The notes: a model not told the origin generated them from the sequence alone. A stretch of 64,000 nucleotides of DNA from Eonycteris spelaea (GCA_003508835.1 PUFA01000034.1:2692501-2756500), one strand, 5' to 3'. Counted from the stretch's first letter, positions 48,250-62,169 are shown. Translations and numbers: made by a program.

Positions 48250-48730
48250 ATTTAAATTTCCTCAATTGCTGTTACCATATTTTTTCCCCAATGCGGGATC
48301 TAATCAAGGTCCATGCACTATTTTTGGTGATGTTTCTTTTGGACCCATATCTCTAGAACAGTCTCCCTTGTTTTTTGTTCTTCATGATATTGACCTTTTT
48401 AAACCAGTGCAGGCTGCTTGTCTCATGGATTATCCCACATACTGGGATCCACATTTTTCTCTCATAGTATCATTTAATTTGTTCCAGTGTGCCCTGCATC
48501 TCAGTATTCTAGAAATTAGGGCTAGAGGTTTGATTCAAGTGAAACGTTTTTGGCACAAATACTTCACAGATGGTGCTGCATAACAACGCATCCCATCAGC
48601 AGGCACGAAATGTCAGGTTGTCCCACTACTAGTGATGCTAAGCTTGACCACCTTGGTCACAGTAGCGCCCACCAAATCTGTCCACTATAAAAGAATGTTT
48701 TGCCCAGCGTAATGAAGTAGTACGTCAACT
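48250..48730. mobile_element. Old LINE-like repeat fragment
   Basis: Contains CTAATCAAGGTCCATGCACT, 'CATGATATTGACCTTTTTAA', AAATACTTCACAGATGGTGC and ATGTCAGGTTGTCCCACTAC. This is wording of a widespread old L1-associated repeat. The precise family and orientation are not assigned. Confidence 0.5.
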
Positions 48731-48944
48731 GTGGCATGACACTGAGTCCACATGAATGTCTTCATCTCCAACGACCTTTCACTCAGTGGCTTCAGTATCT
48801 ATTGATGATCCTTGACCAAATCGATTATCACACTAAGGGCTGGACTGCCATCGAATGTTTAACCTGTGGTCTGTGTATTGCTACTTATGAGGGGAGATAT
48901 AGCACAAAGTTAAGAGGCCAAGTCTAGGACTGTTCAATTCTGGC

Positions 48945-49075
48945 TACACAGTAGAATGCTAACTTCTAGAGAGCGCTTTAAAATTACCAGATCAACTAGA
49001 ATCAGAATGCCTGAGGTGGTATCTAGGCATTGATATTTTTAAAAAGCTACCAGGGATTCTAAAGTATACTTACCA
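48945..49075 (+). mobile_element. MER5A-like MITE
   Basis: TGGCTACACAGTAGAATGCT, GAGCGCTTTAAAATTACCAG, AATCAGAATGCCTGAGGTGG and ATTTTTAAAAAGCTACCAGG in that order, as in MER5A. Confidence 0.7.
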
Positions 49076-49139
49076 ACTATGGAACTTTTTTGTGCTCTGG
49101 GAATAAAAGCTACAAGTATCTCTGAAATAGATACTATTA

Positions 49140-49255
49140 ATATTCCTAAAACAAATAGTAGGTACATTTAAGGATTAAATAAACATAATAAAGATTAATT
49201 ATAAAGTACTTAGGGCCTAGCACATAATAAATGCTCAATAAATATCAGTGATCTT
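49140..49255 (+). mobile_element. MIR SINE 3' part
   Basis: AGGATTAAATAAACATAATA, then AAGTACTTAGGGCCTAGCAC and AATGCTCAATAAATATCAGT. Confidence 0.75.
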
Positions 49256-49439
49256 TATGTTTGAATACATATATGGCTAAACATGTATACAAAAATATAT
49301 CTAGCTATATCCTAATATATACATATGTAACTAATGATACCACTTGAAAACATGTCAAGTCGCAGTTGACAAGGAAAATACAGGAAAAATAAATCAAAAT
49401 TTACAGACATGCGTTTTTAAAAATCCCTCTCAGAAACTG

Positions 49440-50720
49440 ACAGATTAACTACATAAAATAATAAACAGCTTACGAAGATAACAATATAAATATGTATTAA
49501 GTTTTGGGATATATACACATCTTTCTTAGCATACATGAAATATTTATAAATAAAGACCATGTAATCGACTATAAAGCTTCAATAATTATAAAATACTAAT
49601 AACGTAAGAGACCCTGTTTTCTGACCATAATACAAAAATTAATACTGACATCAAAAGAATAGCAAAAAAAATTAGAAATTAATAGCCTTATAACCAATCT
49701 ATTTACAAAAGAAATCATAAAGGAAATTAAATATTCAGAACTAATAATAAAAGTACTGCTAGTCAAAATCTGTAGAATATAGCAAAAATATTTAGAAGGA
49801 AATTTATAACTTTGAAAACATTTTAAAAGAAGCAAAAATAATAAAATAATAAGCTAAGTGTTCAACCAAAGAAGTTGGGAAGAGGACAAAAAAGCAAACC
49901 CCCAAAATAAGGAAAAAATACAGAGAAGAGAAAGTGTCACTGGTATACAGAATGACATCAACCGTAAACAGAGAAAAATCACACAACTGAAAAGCATGTT
50001 CCTTAGAAAGATTAACATGATAGATCTTTGTCAAACAACAGTTATCAAGAAAAGAGAGAAGAGTCAAATGGTTACAATACAGAATGAAAAGGGAGGCAGA
50101 AGTATAGACACAAGGAGATTTTTTAAATGAATAAAGAATATTAAAGTATTAGGAATATCTATGTGCTAATAGATTCAAGTGGATAAATTCCCATTAAGTT
50201 ATGCCAAAATTGGCACAAAAAGAGAGAACTTGAACAGATCAGTTAGTATGAAAGAGATTAAAAGAGCAAAATCTAACCTCCTGACAAACAACAGGTTCAG
50301 GCAATTTTACAAATGAATTCTACCTAAGTTTAAAAACAGTTTATTCCTATCTTATGCATGCTGCTCCAGAAAAACAGGAAACAGTCAAAAATTGACCATG
50401 ACATTTCATGAAGCTGATATAATCCTGGTTCTAAAAATCAGATAATGCCAAGAAAATGATAGGTCCATTTAACATCACACAAAAATGTTACACCAAATAT
50501 TACCTAAGTAAATCCAATAATGTATTTTAAAAATAATACATTGGGATTAAGTAGGCTTTATCCTAGGAATTCAAGGATGGTTCAATGTCAGAAACAGATC
50601 TAGAGGAGAGAAACCAGATGAATAATCTCAATCAATAAAGAACTGGCATCATAAAATTCAGCAAAAAGCCAAACTATGGAGTTAAATAAAAAATTACATG
50701 GGAGAATATCTATGTGACCT
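49440..50720 (+). mobile_element. L1 ORF2 fragment
   Basis: A-rich forward L1 text through the reverse-transcriptase region: TGACCATAATACAAAAATTA, ATTTTACAAATGAATTCTAC, TAGGCTTTATCCTAGGAATT and AAGGATGGTTCAATGTCAGA. No intact ORF. Confidence 0.75.
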
Positions 50721-53700
50721 AGGAACAGGGGAAAACCTGTTCAATGAAAGACACCATAGACAAAGTTATTGGACAAATGACTAAATGACAGATTGGAGAA
50801 GAGATTTGTAATGCCTAAAATGGAAAGGAGATTATTAGAGAGAACAGATAAGAAATTTCCACAAATCAACAACAGAACAGTAACCCTGATAGGACAACAG
50901 AAAAATGACGTCAAATGGCAATTACCAGAACTTAATCTAAGCTAAATTAACGAAGCTAAATTCTAACGTGAGAAGATGTGAGAAGCCCTGAGCATCGCTA
51001 GTAGAAGTGCAGACTGGCACAGCATTCTGGCTTGGGTCAAAGCCTCACTTAATGATGAACTGCTCCTCTGCCTGGCTAATCTTCTGTGCATATTTCTCTC
51101 GGGAACGTCACAGGGAAAAGTGGCTGGTCTAGCACAGGATTTAGGTCTTTGACATGTAGGTCTCGACAATCCATCTCTAGCTGAATCACACATAATATGA
51201 GTGCATTATCTACTCAGCGTATAAAACAGGAAAGCAAAAATTCCCACTATGTCCTTCTAACATAGGTCTAACAGAGTGTCTAGACTTAGACTTTTTATGA
51301 GATTTTAAAACTTTGGCACAAAATATTGTCCAAAAATTGTGATTGATGGGAAACTGCTATATATTTTTAATATAATACCTAAAGCAAACATGACTGTATT
51401 TTAATTTACTAATCATCATTACACACAGCGGAGAAGTACCGCAGGAGAATAACCACATGGGTGTGCTTTTTTGTCCAAAGGGAAACACACTCTTACTTTT
51501 TATCCAAGGAAAGAGAACTTAAATCTAGGCACTGAACGGGTCTGTCTTGGAAGGAGATGAATTTTAAGTGAGAAAAAGGGTTTCTTCCTGAGTCTGAAGT
51601 CAGTAGATCAAGAAGGGATCAAGGATTCCATGTGGATTCTCCCCCCAGGAAGAAGCTGCAGGTGGCGAGGAGCTGAAGGAGTGAAAGGGCCACCGACTCT
51701 ACACTTAGACCCACGTCCAGTCATCCAGGTAATCCTGGTGGAGCCTTGTCTCCAGACCAGAAGACTGAACAAGATCTCTGGCAGACCCTCCCAGGTCAGG
51801 GAACAGGAAATGCACATTGCAACCTAATTAGGTCACCACGATTCAGAAGTCACCAAGATTCAGAGGCCAAAACTGTTCTTAAAGATTCCGATGATGAGAG
51901 ACACAGAGTTACGGTATCACTTGGCCACGACAATCTTTATGCTTTGGAGTTTACTATCCAGGCACCTGTTATCCACATATGTGATAACTAAGGAAATCTA
52001 CTGGGGTTGCCCCCAGTCTCTACACAGCTAGCAGATTTCCGTGCTCACAAAAACACTATTGCTTGAAAAGTGGTCAGATCTGAGTCTCGGGGACTTTGGC
52101 CTGGACCTGCAAAAGAGGCCCAGGTCTTCGGTCCACTCTCTCAGGAACTAAGGATGGCACAATCCTGCCGTCTTCCTAGAAGAAATTACTACGTAGGTCT
52201 GAGGTGCCCAGGGAAGCTTCTCTCTCAGTGCGACGACAGGCACTTAGGGCAGACATCGGGAGCTCCCTGCTCCCCTACCAGAAAAACTGGCAGTATCTTA
52301 AAGACGCGTTTCCTGGGCAAACAGGCGCATATAATGCATACACATACCATTTGCTTTGAGTAAAGAAACACAATATTAAAACAAAAGTAAGCAAATAAAG
52401 AACACTCTTTTGAACACAAGTGTGAACCAGGATAAATAATCCATTTGCAGTTACACCACCAAAGCAAAGACCCTTTCTAGAAGTCTAAGGAAAAGTTTAT
52501 AATGTTCTTAAGGTTATGGTTTGTTTCAATAACAAATTTCAAAACCTTTCGTGGTGCAAAAAGTACTAACATCTTAACTATAACCAGATTTTATATTATT
52601 CAGACAAGAGAAGCTGGTTAAAATATCCTAAAAAACACTGTGATTTTTAAAAGAGCAAATTGCAATTTTCCTAAATATCAAGAGGGCAAGAAATGAGAAA
52701 CAGCCATGTGGTTTCACCAACTCTCTATTTAGAGGCGAGCCGGAAAGAGAAATTCGTACCAGATACTGAGGGAAGGATTAAGGCTGTTCCCTCAGTCAGG
52801 GCCAGTGCGGAAGCAATATAAATAACAGTAGGATAGGAAGACCGTAAAAAGAGTGAAGAAAAAACACACACACAGTGGACTTGTACGTGTAAGAGAAAAG
52901 GAGGAAAATTACAATAGAGTGCAAATCAAGAGCAAGTCTGGCATCAGAACTGCCAAGTAAAAGGGGAGGGGGGTCAATTTTTAGGATCCACCCCAGGCAT
53001 CAATTTTGCCATCACATCCATCCACCAATACTTCCCTGCCCTGGTAGTAATACCAACCGCTAATGAAAAATCGAGGCATCTTATCCCTTCACCTCGGAGC
53101 CCAGGGGAACGGGGCTGCTGGTGTCTCTAAGTCCAATCGCCAGAACGCCTGGCTCCCTCCTGCAAGTGTCTCCCTCTCTTGGTGTCTTAATGATGAAGGA
53201 CTTGGCTACTTAGGGTCCTGGACATCTCCCTCTCTTCTCATAGAAAAGACATGACTCACAGTACTGATGCCACTATGTCAATATACATGCAATCTCAGAA
53301 GAGGGTCGGAGTATCCAACTGCTTTGAAAGGAAGATCAAAGAAACATCAGAAGAATGACATTTCAAGGAATAAACATCCAAATGGAATTGGCGGGGCCCT
53401 GCACAGTGAAACCACTAGTTACCTCAGCAGGCCACGAAACACAAAGGAGCTGGGTGCCCTGAGGCCGCTGCACCTGGCGGGCAGCAGGGGCGGCAGTGGC
53501 CGCTTCATTCGAAAAGAATGTCAGAGCTGGAAAGTCCTTTGCTGAGCAGTACTTAGCTCCAGAAAGCCATGCAGCCTGTGCTTCGGGAAAACGTTTGCTG
53601 CCCCAGGTCACTGCACCTCCCAGCAGTGGAGAGACAGGGCCATCGTTATGCCGCCACTTCCCGAAATCACCTCCTGCCTCATTCAGGATGTCGACGAGGT

Positions 53701-54189
53701 GTGCTCACCAGTCCGCATCACGGGGTGTCTGCTCTGTCTCCTCCTTTAGTAATCCCCTGGCACTTCTTCTAGACTTTCATGAGGACTGTGCCAGAACCTT
53801 CTTCCTGATAAAACACTCATAATCTAGTCGGCCTAGCCAGGTCACTCGTTCCCATTTCGTAATATACATAAAACTCAAAACTCGATTTGGCTAGAAAATA
53901 TACTCTCTGCACTTAAAACCTCTTAGAGATCTATATGCTGAAATGTTCCAATTTTCACTGCTCCTTTCCCTTAAGTTTCTGAGTGTGGTCAGGGAGAGAG
54001 GCCTCGGTCACGTTCCTCACCCACGTCTTGCAACTGCTTCTTTCTGCACTCAGAGGACCCAGGCCTTAGATTTCGATGAGAGAAAATAAGACTGGCTTCT
54101 TTAAAGGCTTAAAATCGATACACTTTAAAAATTTGGACGAAAAGGGGCCACATATTAAAGCTGACAAGTTCAAGGGAGGCCCACGCGGC

Positions 54190-54800
54190 AGGCCTTACAA
54201 ACCCAGGGACCGAAGGAACCATACAGGGTGCCCTGGTCTAAATGTAAAACCTCCCAACTAAACGCGGGTCACGTCCCAGCAGGCGGGCAGTCAATGCCCT
54301 AGGCCTGTGGCTTCCCTGACAAAGGTTGATCTTTAACTCTGAAACTGTCTACTGTCTTTGGGCACCTAAGATCACACGCCTTTGAAATGTCAGAGTGATC
54401 TCCTTGTCCAGACCCCTCAAAGGCACAACCGTGCACCAGGACACAGGCCACAGAGCCCCTCGTTATCATCTGACCCCACGTACCATCTCTGTGTGCTGTA
54501 CACGTTTGCTGGCCCGCACCCGCCAACGCAAAGAAGTGTGTGTCTCTCCGTTTTCCTTTTTACCCAATCCCGGAGACTGCCCACTTCGCTTTCTCCCACC
54601 CCCTTAATCCACCCCCAAAGGATTTCACGTGGCCCTCCCCAGGTCTCCCTCTCTGATTCCAGAGCATACAATGAGCTGCAAAGCTGCCATTTTCTGGACC
54701 ATTGTCTTAATCCACTGAGATTCTGCTTCTCCCTAACTGTCATCAATTTGGCTCAAATAAACTCTTACAAAACTTTTTTGTAGGCTGGACGTTCTTTTGT
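54190..54800 (+). repeat. Possible LTR remnant
   Basis: The 3' part reads like an LTR R/U5: TCTGATTCCAGAGCATACAA, CACTGAGATTCTGCTTCTCC, then GGCTCAAATAAACTCTTAC. The 5' half is not recognised and no boundaries or target duplication were found. No retroviral coding remnant is visible. Confidence 0.35.
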
Positions 54801-55241
54801 CAACATAAAGATAATCTGCTTGTCTTTTTTAGGTGATCCATTTAAGATGATCCATTCCCACAACCCATGACATAAATACCTTTAAAACGTACTGAGTTAA
54901 AGAAAAATCCAGGTCAACACGAAGTGTTTTTTTTGTAAGGATTTTAAAAATCAGTTTAGTTCCATTCGGCTCAACCACAGGGTGGGGCCTGGGCTCATCA
55001 CAGGGATTCTGGGCCAGCTAGCGACACGACTCCAAACCTCGGAGGGAACAGCCATGTGGACCGCCAGGGGCAGCGCTGCCCGCCTCAGAACCAGCAGCTG
55101 CAAGTCCAGCAAGGGGCCCCTTTCCTCAAAGCTACCACACGTTAGAAACGTGCTGTGTGGCAAGTTCTGGAGCACAGAGAGAACTCCAGTACCTACAGCC
55201 GCCAGGTGACGAGGGCGGCCTGGCAGCAGCCCGGCGCTCAC

Positions 55242-55476
55242 CTTTTTCATGACCCCAGCCTGAGAGTGTCTTAACACCATCCACCAGAACACCTGGTGTG
55301 TTGCCGTGTCCATCTTCTGGGTCACTGTCATCAAACTGAGCCTCTATGATGACATCGGGACTGTCGTTATAGCCTTCCAGGGGCCGCTGCAGGGGACGGC
55401 GGCCACACAGCTCCTCAGGGGGATCCGATTCATGGGCGCCGTCTGTTTCTCTGTCACAGCTCTCCGGTTTAATCAC
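55242..55476 (-). CDS. DIS3L2: DIS3L2 coding exon (human exon 6 equivalent)
   Basis: 235-nt internal exon. The acceptor is TTTTCTTCAG with a good upstream pyrimidine tract before 55476; the donor AAG|GTGAGC at 55242/55241 is strong. It begins in phase 0 with [18 protein letters not shown] and carries 78 codons plus one base of a Gly codon. Further on it contains the well-conserved core [20 protein letters not shown] and ends VDGVKTLS...GHEKG. It aligns throughout with human DIS3L2, strongly around the acidic core and weakly on both sides of it. This is the linker between the first and second cold-shock domains. It is rich in Asp, Glu, Ser and Pro and is probably flexible. Human families with Perlman syndrome include deletions of this exon. 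Confidence 0.96.
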
Positions 55477-56357
55477 CTGAAGAAAACAGAAAAGTTCTGC
55501 TAAATCATTGGACAGAAGAGAGGGAAAGAGCAGATTTTTTTCTCCATTTTTGCTTTCCCGAGGGAAAAACTGCACATTCAGAAGCTCACAACACTGGACA
55601 CTCATCACGTAGTCTGAAAAAGGAGCTTTATTTTCCGGAGGCGCAGACCACCTCATGGTGACGGTCAATCCGGCAGTGTCACGTCGACACTCGCTCTTCG
55701 AGACGCCCAAGACTCATGCCACATCCACGTCTCATTCTTATGTCACTTCCATCCCCTGCCCTCTAAAGGCCCTGAAGACCAGAAGTACCACGCTGCTTCG
55801 CAAGGGTTCATCACATGGGCTCAGTAAGCATGGTGGGTAACGACACAAGAATTCAACACGTATGTCACCGCATTCTCAAAGAATACAAAATGGAATGGAA
55901 GAAACAAAACTAAGTGTGAACAAGGCTTCACAAATGTTCTCATAAAAACCGTAAACCCTTAATTCTCCATCTTGAGGCCTGAAATCAGTATAGAAAGCAC
56001 ACAACTGATGGACATTTACACTAGCTATAAGAATGAAGCATTACACGGTATGTCAAATATTTTTGATAAAAAAATATAATAAGAATAAAGGAGAAAAGAA
56101 TCCATTAATGAGTTTGTCACATGACAGTATTGAGACAAAACTCTGATTTCTATAGGCGCTACATTAAAATATACCGGGTGTTGTTTAGTTACCAAAAATA
56201 AAAGACGACACTATATGGAACTCTCCCCATGTACGTTAGCAAGAAACACAGCAGATTTTGTAGATTCTAGATGTTACTCAGAATACTACATTCCTTTTAG
56301 GAATCTATTCCTGGGGAAAAGTTCATGTGCAATTTAAACGTTAACTAAAACATGATC

Positions 56358-56475
56358 ACATATGTGTATGTGTGTATGTATATAAACAGTGAATTTGTAT
56401 ATGTAAAAATAAACATGATAACATGTGTGCATATATGTATATATATGTAAAAATGAAGATATATGTAAGAAATAA
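56358..56475 (+). repeat. AT-rich (TATG/ATGT)-type low-complexity repeat
   Basis: Degenerate alternating ATGTAT words over about 118 bp, for example GTGTATGTGTGTATGTATAT. Confidence 0.8.
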
Positions 56476-56539
56476 ATTTACATATGTACGTAAAAAATAA
56501 ATTGATCATGATTGGTAGTGACCGCTTCGTTCTTTAAAC

Positions 56540-56890
56540 AAATGCTGGGGGGCCAACCTCGTGCCAGGCACCTCCACGCGGCCTACATCCCAGCGAGGAG
56601 ACAGACAGGGAACCATTTACACATTCTACGAGTCATGACAAAGTACCTTTCCCGGTGCCGGGCACTGCTCTGGGTGCCAAGGATACAGCAGTGCACGCCA
56701 TCAAAAAGTGATTAGTGCTAGTCAAAAACATACGGTGTGAAAATGCTGATTTCGAGGGAGCACAGCTAGTCTGCCGGCAGGGTGGTTACGGACGCCTGCC
56801 GGACGAGGCGACGTCCGAGCAGAGACCTGAGGGAAGGCAGCGAGCTTCTCCAGCGGTGTCTCCATGTGTCTGTAGAGACTGAGAGGTCCA
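56540..56890 (-). mobile_element. L2 LINE 3' end, reverse orientation
   Basis: The complement of an L2 3' end: GCCGGGCACTGCTCTGGGTG and CCAAGGATACAGCAGTGCAC, then AGCAGAGACCTGAGGGAAGG. A second, weaker copy of the opening word (CGTGCCAGGCACC) lies about 100 bp to the left, so two pieces may be joined. Confidence 0.6.
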
Positions 56891-59249
56891 AGACTAGCCT
56901 CGAGTTTTCAGAGTAGAAGCCTGCCTTCGACAGAGCAGATTCACGTTCGAATCAGATCACACGAAGATCATGTTTAATGAAGGCTCTTCATCTTACATGG
57001 ACAGAAAACGTTATTAAATCCTTCCCGAAATACTTCAATGTCTTAGATTCCAATTAACATAATCATCGCCAGATAATGACTATTAGAGCACCCGCCCGGA
57101 AAATCAAAATAAAACATTACAAGGATATTCACAATCAGAATATAGACTCTAAGAATATATTCCTAAAGTTCGAAAAAAAAACCGACTTCATAAAAATCGG
57201 GTAACAGAAAAACTTGTGAACAATGGTTAATTTTCCTAAGCAAAATTGTGCCTCTTGATTCCCAGTTTGGGAACATATTTAATGAAGTTTTCTATTAACT
57301 CTTGCCATGTTTTGACTCTTGTCAGTAAGTCATTCATTTGCTCATTATTTCCAAGACGAGTTAAAAACAAACAAGACTCCTTTTCTATAATAGTAAAAAA
57401 AAAAAAAAAGTTCAACTGGCTAGACTAGAACTCTCTAAAAAGATTCCCTCAGGCACCTTCCTAGATGACAGCACCAGTGAAGCCACAGCTAGAGTTTTAA
57501 ATCCCACACGATGATAAAACCAGCTCTCCTCTGTGCGCTTCTGCCTCGCCATGGAAGTCCTGGTTTCACACCTGACCCAAAGCGGATCATTCAAACAACA
57601 GAGAATTTACTGACGAGTTAGAAAAGAAAAAGTTTGGCATCACTCAAATCAGCGAACTTATGCAATTTCCTTAAATGTTCCTGGCAAATTCAGTCACATC
57701 TACGAAGACCTGCCCCTGAGCATCCTCGAAGGATTAACACGACTCTGGGCACTGTCCAAACAGCCCGAAGCACAGGCAGGAGGTACAGGCCCAAAGCATG
57801 GTGGCTACAACGTGATCCCTGGCCTACTGTTTTTTCTACATCATCTCCACATGTACTTTTCTCAGAGAGAGAACAGTTGGAGGCAGAAATGAAAGAAAAC
57901 AACTGACATGCTGGATGGAGCAGGTACAATGTCGCCTCCTTGAAGGATGTTAAGCAAAGGGTCTGGGCCTTCAGAGTACTAATTTGTACTAATTTCTGTC
58001 ACTGACAGTTTCACAAAGGATTTCGCTCGCACAGGCTATGGAGAAAGCATTAGAAGGGGAACCAGAATTCTGACCTTATAAAATCTGAAGGCTTGACTAT
58101 CCCACAACGAAAGGCAGTCTTTCTCTGTATGTATGCATGTATGTGTGTGTGCATGTGTGCAAGATGCAGTGAGAGCACTGCAATCACCGTGATTCTTGCC
58201 TACCTACTTATGAAGAATAATGCTTTGGCTCACACGAAGTTCGCGAGAAAGTCAATGGGAAGAGGAGATCAGTGGAGAATGACCACCAGAGTACAACAAG
58301 CTTAACTGTCCTGCATATTTTAAAACCAACTCAGTTTTGACTTTATGATAATCTCCATGGTTTAGATTAGCTACACTCAAGAATTGGTGTTTCAGACACT
58401 AAATTCACTTTTGAGTTACTAAAGCAAAAAATCCTGTTGGGTAGGTAACACAAATTAATGAATTAATCAAGTCACTCAAAACAGTGTAATTAAAATATAA
58501 ATTAATATGTTGCATTTTAAAAGCATTTTCATTCTCTCTTGTTATCCCAGTACACATGAGAACAGAAAAAAACGTTTTGGGGAAAAGATCATCACAAGAT
58601 CACAGGACACAAAAGGCACTTTAAAACCATTCCATATTGCATATTAGTTAAGAGTGGGGACTGGGCAACTCCTTAGAGTCTGGAACAAAAAATTAACAAG
58701 GTTATCCTGGAACAGCTTGTCATACCTGGAAAAGAAGGAAGCATTCAAAGGCCTATGCAATCTTGCTCTTGTCTTAAGGACCCAGGAATCATCATGAAAG
58801 AACTATCTCTGGTCAACCACAGAAAATTCTAAGCATTTCTCCTACCTTTCCTGTACAACCCGTATCTGAGCTTAACCAAACAGTTGATGCTTCGTAGGTA
58901 AAGTGCTTCTTTATAGAAGAGTTTTAGCTAATTAAGAAGGAACAAAAGACATGCAATATCACCAATCTGCCATCCATACTGAAATAACAGATTCGGGATA
59001 TGATCATCAATGGTTACTAAAACCAAAAAGTCATAACCTGATGGGGGTGGAGTTTTATAAAGGATGACTCAGATTGGCAACACCTGAACCCACTGATCAA
59101 TATAAAAATCAGAAGAAGCAAAAGAACCAGGTGCTTCCTCATCCACCATTAATAGGAAGTACATACAACCATCTACGAAGTACTTTTGCCCCAGAAGCTG
59201 AACTTGAATCTGGTCTGATAAAGGGAACAAACTAACAACACTAGGGAGA

Positions 59250-60240
59250 GGCTCCTTTTACACTTACTCCCTCGATGATATCATCCAGTCTCATAGCTTT
59301 ACATCTCTGTACATGCTCTTAATTCCCAAAATTAAATGCCTATCCTCAACCTTTCCCTTGAATTCCAGAGTCATACCCGATTCCCTTCCATACATCTTCA
59401 TTTGAATGTCGGCTGGCAACTCACACAAGAGAACCTTGGTCCTCACCAGAACTGACTCCTCTCCCAGCATGCCCTCTCTCAGCCGACGGCACTAAACGGG
59501 CATCCCTTGACTCTCCCTCTCATCCCCACATCCAATCCATCAGATGAGCCCACTGGCCCTTCTTCCTGACATTTCCATTGTCACTACAAAGCCAAGCAAC
59601 CCGTATCTCCTTGCTGACCTATACAACAACTGGCCTCCTGGTTTCCGTTTCGGACCGAAGCGGCTAGAATGATCCTTTTAAAACAACCAGATCATGCCTT
59701 TCTCCCAAGGGCTTCCCAACACCCTCCCATCACCACACCACGAGGCCCTGTCAAATCCGGCCCACATCTATTTTCCCACTCTCATTTTCCACAACTTCTT
59801 CCTTTGAAAACTGCACTCCAATCCCAGAGATTTTCTTGCTTTTCTTCCTAGAACACTAAAACCTTCCATCTTGAGCTTTTCACATTTTCTGTTCCCTCTA
59901 CCTGGAAAACTCTTTGCCCAACTCTTCACAGGGCTCTCTCTCTTCATTCAGGTCTCTGCTCAATACCCTCCTCTCAGAGAGGCCTTCCCTGATCACATTA
60001 CTTACAACGGCCCCACTTCGCGGCCATTACTCTATCTTCCTACCCTGCTTTATCTTTCATCACTGTACGTATAGCTACCTGCAAATACATTACATACTCA
60101 TTTACTCTCTGTCTCCCAAATAGAATTTAGGTTTCATGGGCAGAGAAGCTATTTATTTTATTAACTGCTGTATTCCAAGAGTTGAGAACAGCATTTATTA
60201 GCCACTCACATATATACTGAATAAATGAATGAACACACTA
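59250..60240 (+). mobile_element. L2 LINE, about 1 kb including the 3' end
   Basis: Forward L2 text in order: CACATCCAATCCATCAGATG, CTGTTCCCTCTACCTGGAAA, CTTCATTCAGGTCTCTGCTC, CAGAGAGGCCTTCCCTGATC, then ACTGAATAAATGAATGA. The longest and clearest L2 in the window. No open ORF. Confidence 0.8.
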
Positions 60241-60359
60241 ATCAATCAGGAAATGACTTACTCAGAGTCATCTTCCTTGATGGGCTCCGTGGAGTGGCCA
60301 TGGTTAGGCCTGGCACACTGCACACTCAAGTCTCATTTGAATAAATAAAAAACCAGAGA

Positions 60360-60715
60360 GGGCACACTGCATCGAACATTTCCACACATCAATCTATCTA
60401 TCTCTCCAGACCTAGTCCAAATGGCCTGCACTGTCTATAACCCAGAATCCACCGCATGGTCTTCCCAGTTCCTCCCACCCCCACACTGCCCAAAGCAAAG
60501 TAAATTCTCCCTTTCTAAAGTACCAAAGCAATTCCTGAGCCTCTTCTATGGTACTTCTCAATTCTTTCACTTATGTTAGTATTATCTATATATATGATTT
60601 ACCTCATCTGTTAAGGCTATATGCTCACCAATTATATCTTATATATCTTGCATATTCTACAGCAATTTGCAGAATCAATCTAAGTGCTCAGTATCTGTTA
60701 AATAAACAGATTAAC
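60360..60715 (+). mobile_element. L2-like LINE fragment
   Basis: Shorter forward fragment immediately after the previous one, containing TGCTCAGTATCTGTTAAATA near the 3' end and a C+T-rich body. It may be a second, more diverged insertion. Confidence 0.5.
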
Positions 60716-62169
60716 GGGTAGGACGCTAAAGAAAGGAAGATAGAAGACTATCAGGATGCAAGAGAGCTTGCGGAACAGCTTCCAGATACAAGAGTATGTG
60801 GGCTAGAAACTAGGAGCCCAGGTTTCCTTGGATATGCAAAGTCAGAGGCCTTCTTCTGTGGGATCGACCTCAAAAGAGGTGAAAAGTCTAACAGAGTGAT
60901 TCTCTACTTCGAAGGTCAGCAGATCCCTCCGAGAATCAGATGAAAGCTATAAACCCTTCCTCCACAGAAAAACGCTTGTCTACGCACAGAGAGAAAATAC
61001 TCCGCAAGCACAAGCAAGGAGAGCAAAGGGCCTGGTGCCGAAGGCTAGTCCAGGTTGGTCAGCACGCTGGAGAGCTCTGGGCCCAGAGCAAAGGCCTGGG
61101 GCCTGAGGACAATGGACATAGTACTGACCTGGTTAACTAAGGACTTGGAAAACTCCTCTGGTTTGCTCCACAGACCTGAGACAGTGAGGCAGCTGACTGC
61201 ACTGGGATTATGTCTCCCTTGGAGGTTTAGTCTAGTCTCTGGAGGACAGGACAAAAATGGGCTAGTGAGGGACTCAAGCTGTTCTCAGTCTTATTCCGTG
61301 AACAGAGTAGGCTGAGCATCCCATATACCCTGCTAACAAAAATAAACAGTGAAAATATAGGCAGGTATCAATTTGGGAGTACTGATATGAAATAAAAGTG
61401 TCACTTGCAGCTAATAAAAATGCTGAAGAAAGAGCACACTCCAATACTTAATTATAACTTCCTTGCACCCTTCCCCAGACACAAAATCAATGCGTGCGTC
61501 ACACACAGAAACGTGTGTCAGGTACACCCCGCGTTAGTTTTACCGAGGTAGATCCGTAATCCACCCACTGCCTCCTTCTGGAAGGTAAAACGGGGCAACA
61601 GAGCAGGAAGAGTGTGAGGAAGGGAACGGCAATCCCCTTTCTAGTCGGGCTGCAACCCTTGCACTCTGGGGGTGGGGAGCAGTCATTTGGCCCCTTCGGT
61701 AGTACCCAGGAGGAACCCCAAAAACAGTGAGGGATGAAGCTGAGGGGAGGCTGCAAGAGGCTTGCCACTAAAGGGACGAGGGAAGAGGCCGAAGCTCCAG
61801 ATCTCGAGTTCAGAGACCGATGAGGGGGAGGACAACCTTCTGGAAAGTGGGGAGGGTGCAGCATGACTTCTCGCTCTTGGAGGAACGTGCGCCCGTGTTA
61901 GTGGAGAAAGGGCAAAATGCCTCCTAGAACCGCTTCCGCCCTTCAAGGCCAGCGTTTGTGGAGTCAGACACCGCAATTGTGTGAGGGGAAAATGGCTAAG
62001 GTGCTCATCTGAGAGGCTGGCGGGATTTTAGAGAACGATTTACGAGAAATATGTAGGGAAGGCATTTTAAACACATGCGAAAAGCACGGCCACAAAAGAA
62101 AATATAAGTTCAGCTCCATTAAAATTAATTTTTTCCTTTTATCCTAAGATAACATAAAATTTTGAAAGA

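Larger units (their letters stand above)
26858..55241 (-). other. DIS3L2: DIS3L2 intron 6
   Basis: 28,384-bp intron, the largest complete one here, with donor GTGAGC and acceptor TTTAG. The repeats are listed separately. Stretches without a recognised feature: 27060-28760, 30880-31940, 36260-38560 (with an LTR-like, AATAAA-free segment near 37110-37460), 40450-41900, 43200-43500, 44100-45280, 47860-48240, 50720-54190 and 54800-55241. In 51836-51869 a 17-bp word (GTCACCACGATTCAGAA) is repeated in tandem with two changes. I saw no coding exon on either strand, and no snoRNA- or miRNA-like hairpin that I could recognise by eye. Confidence 0.9.
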
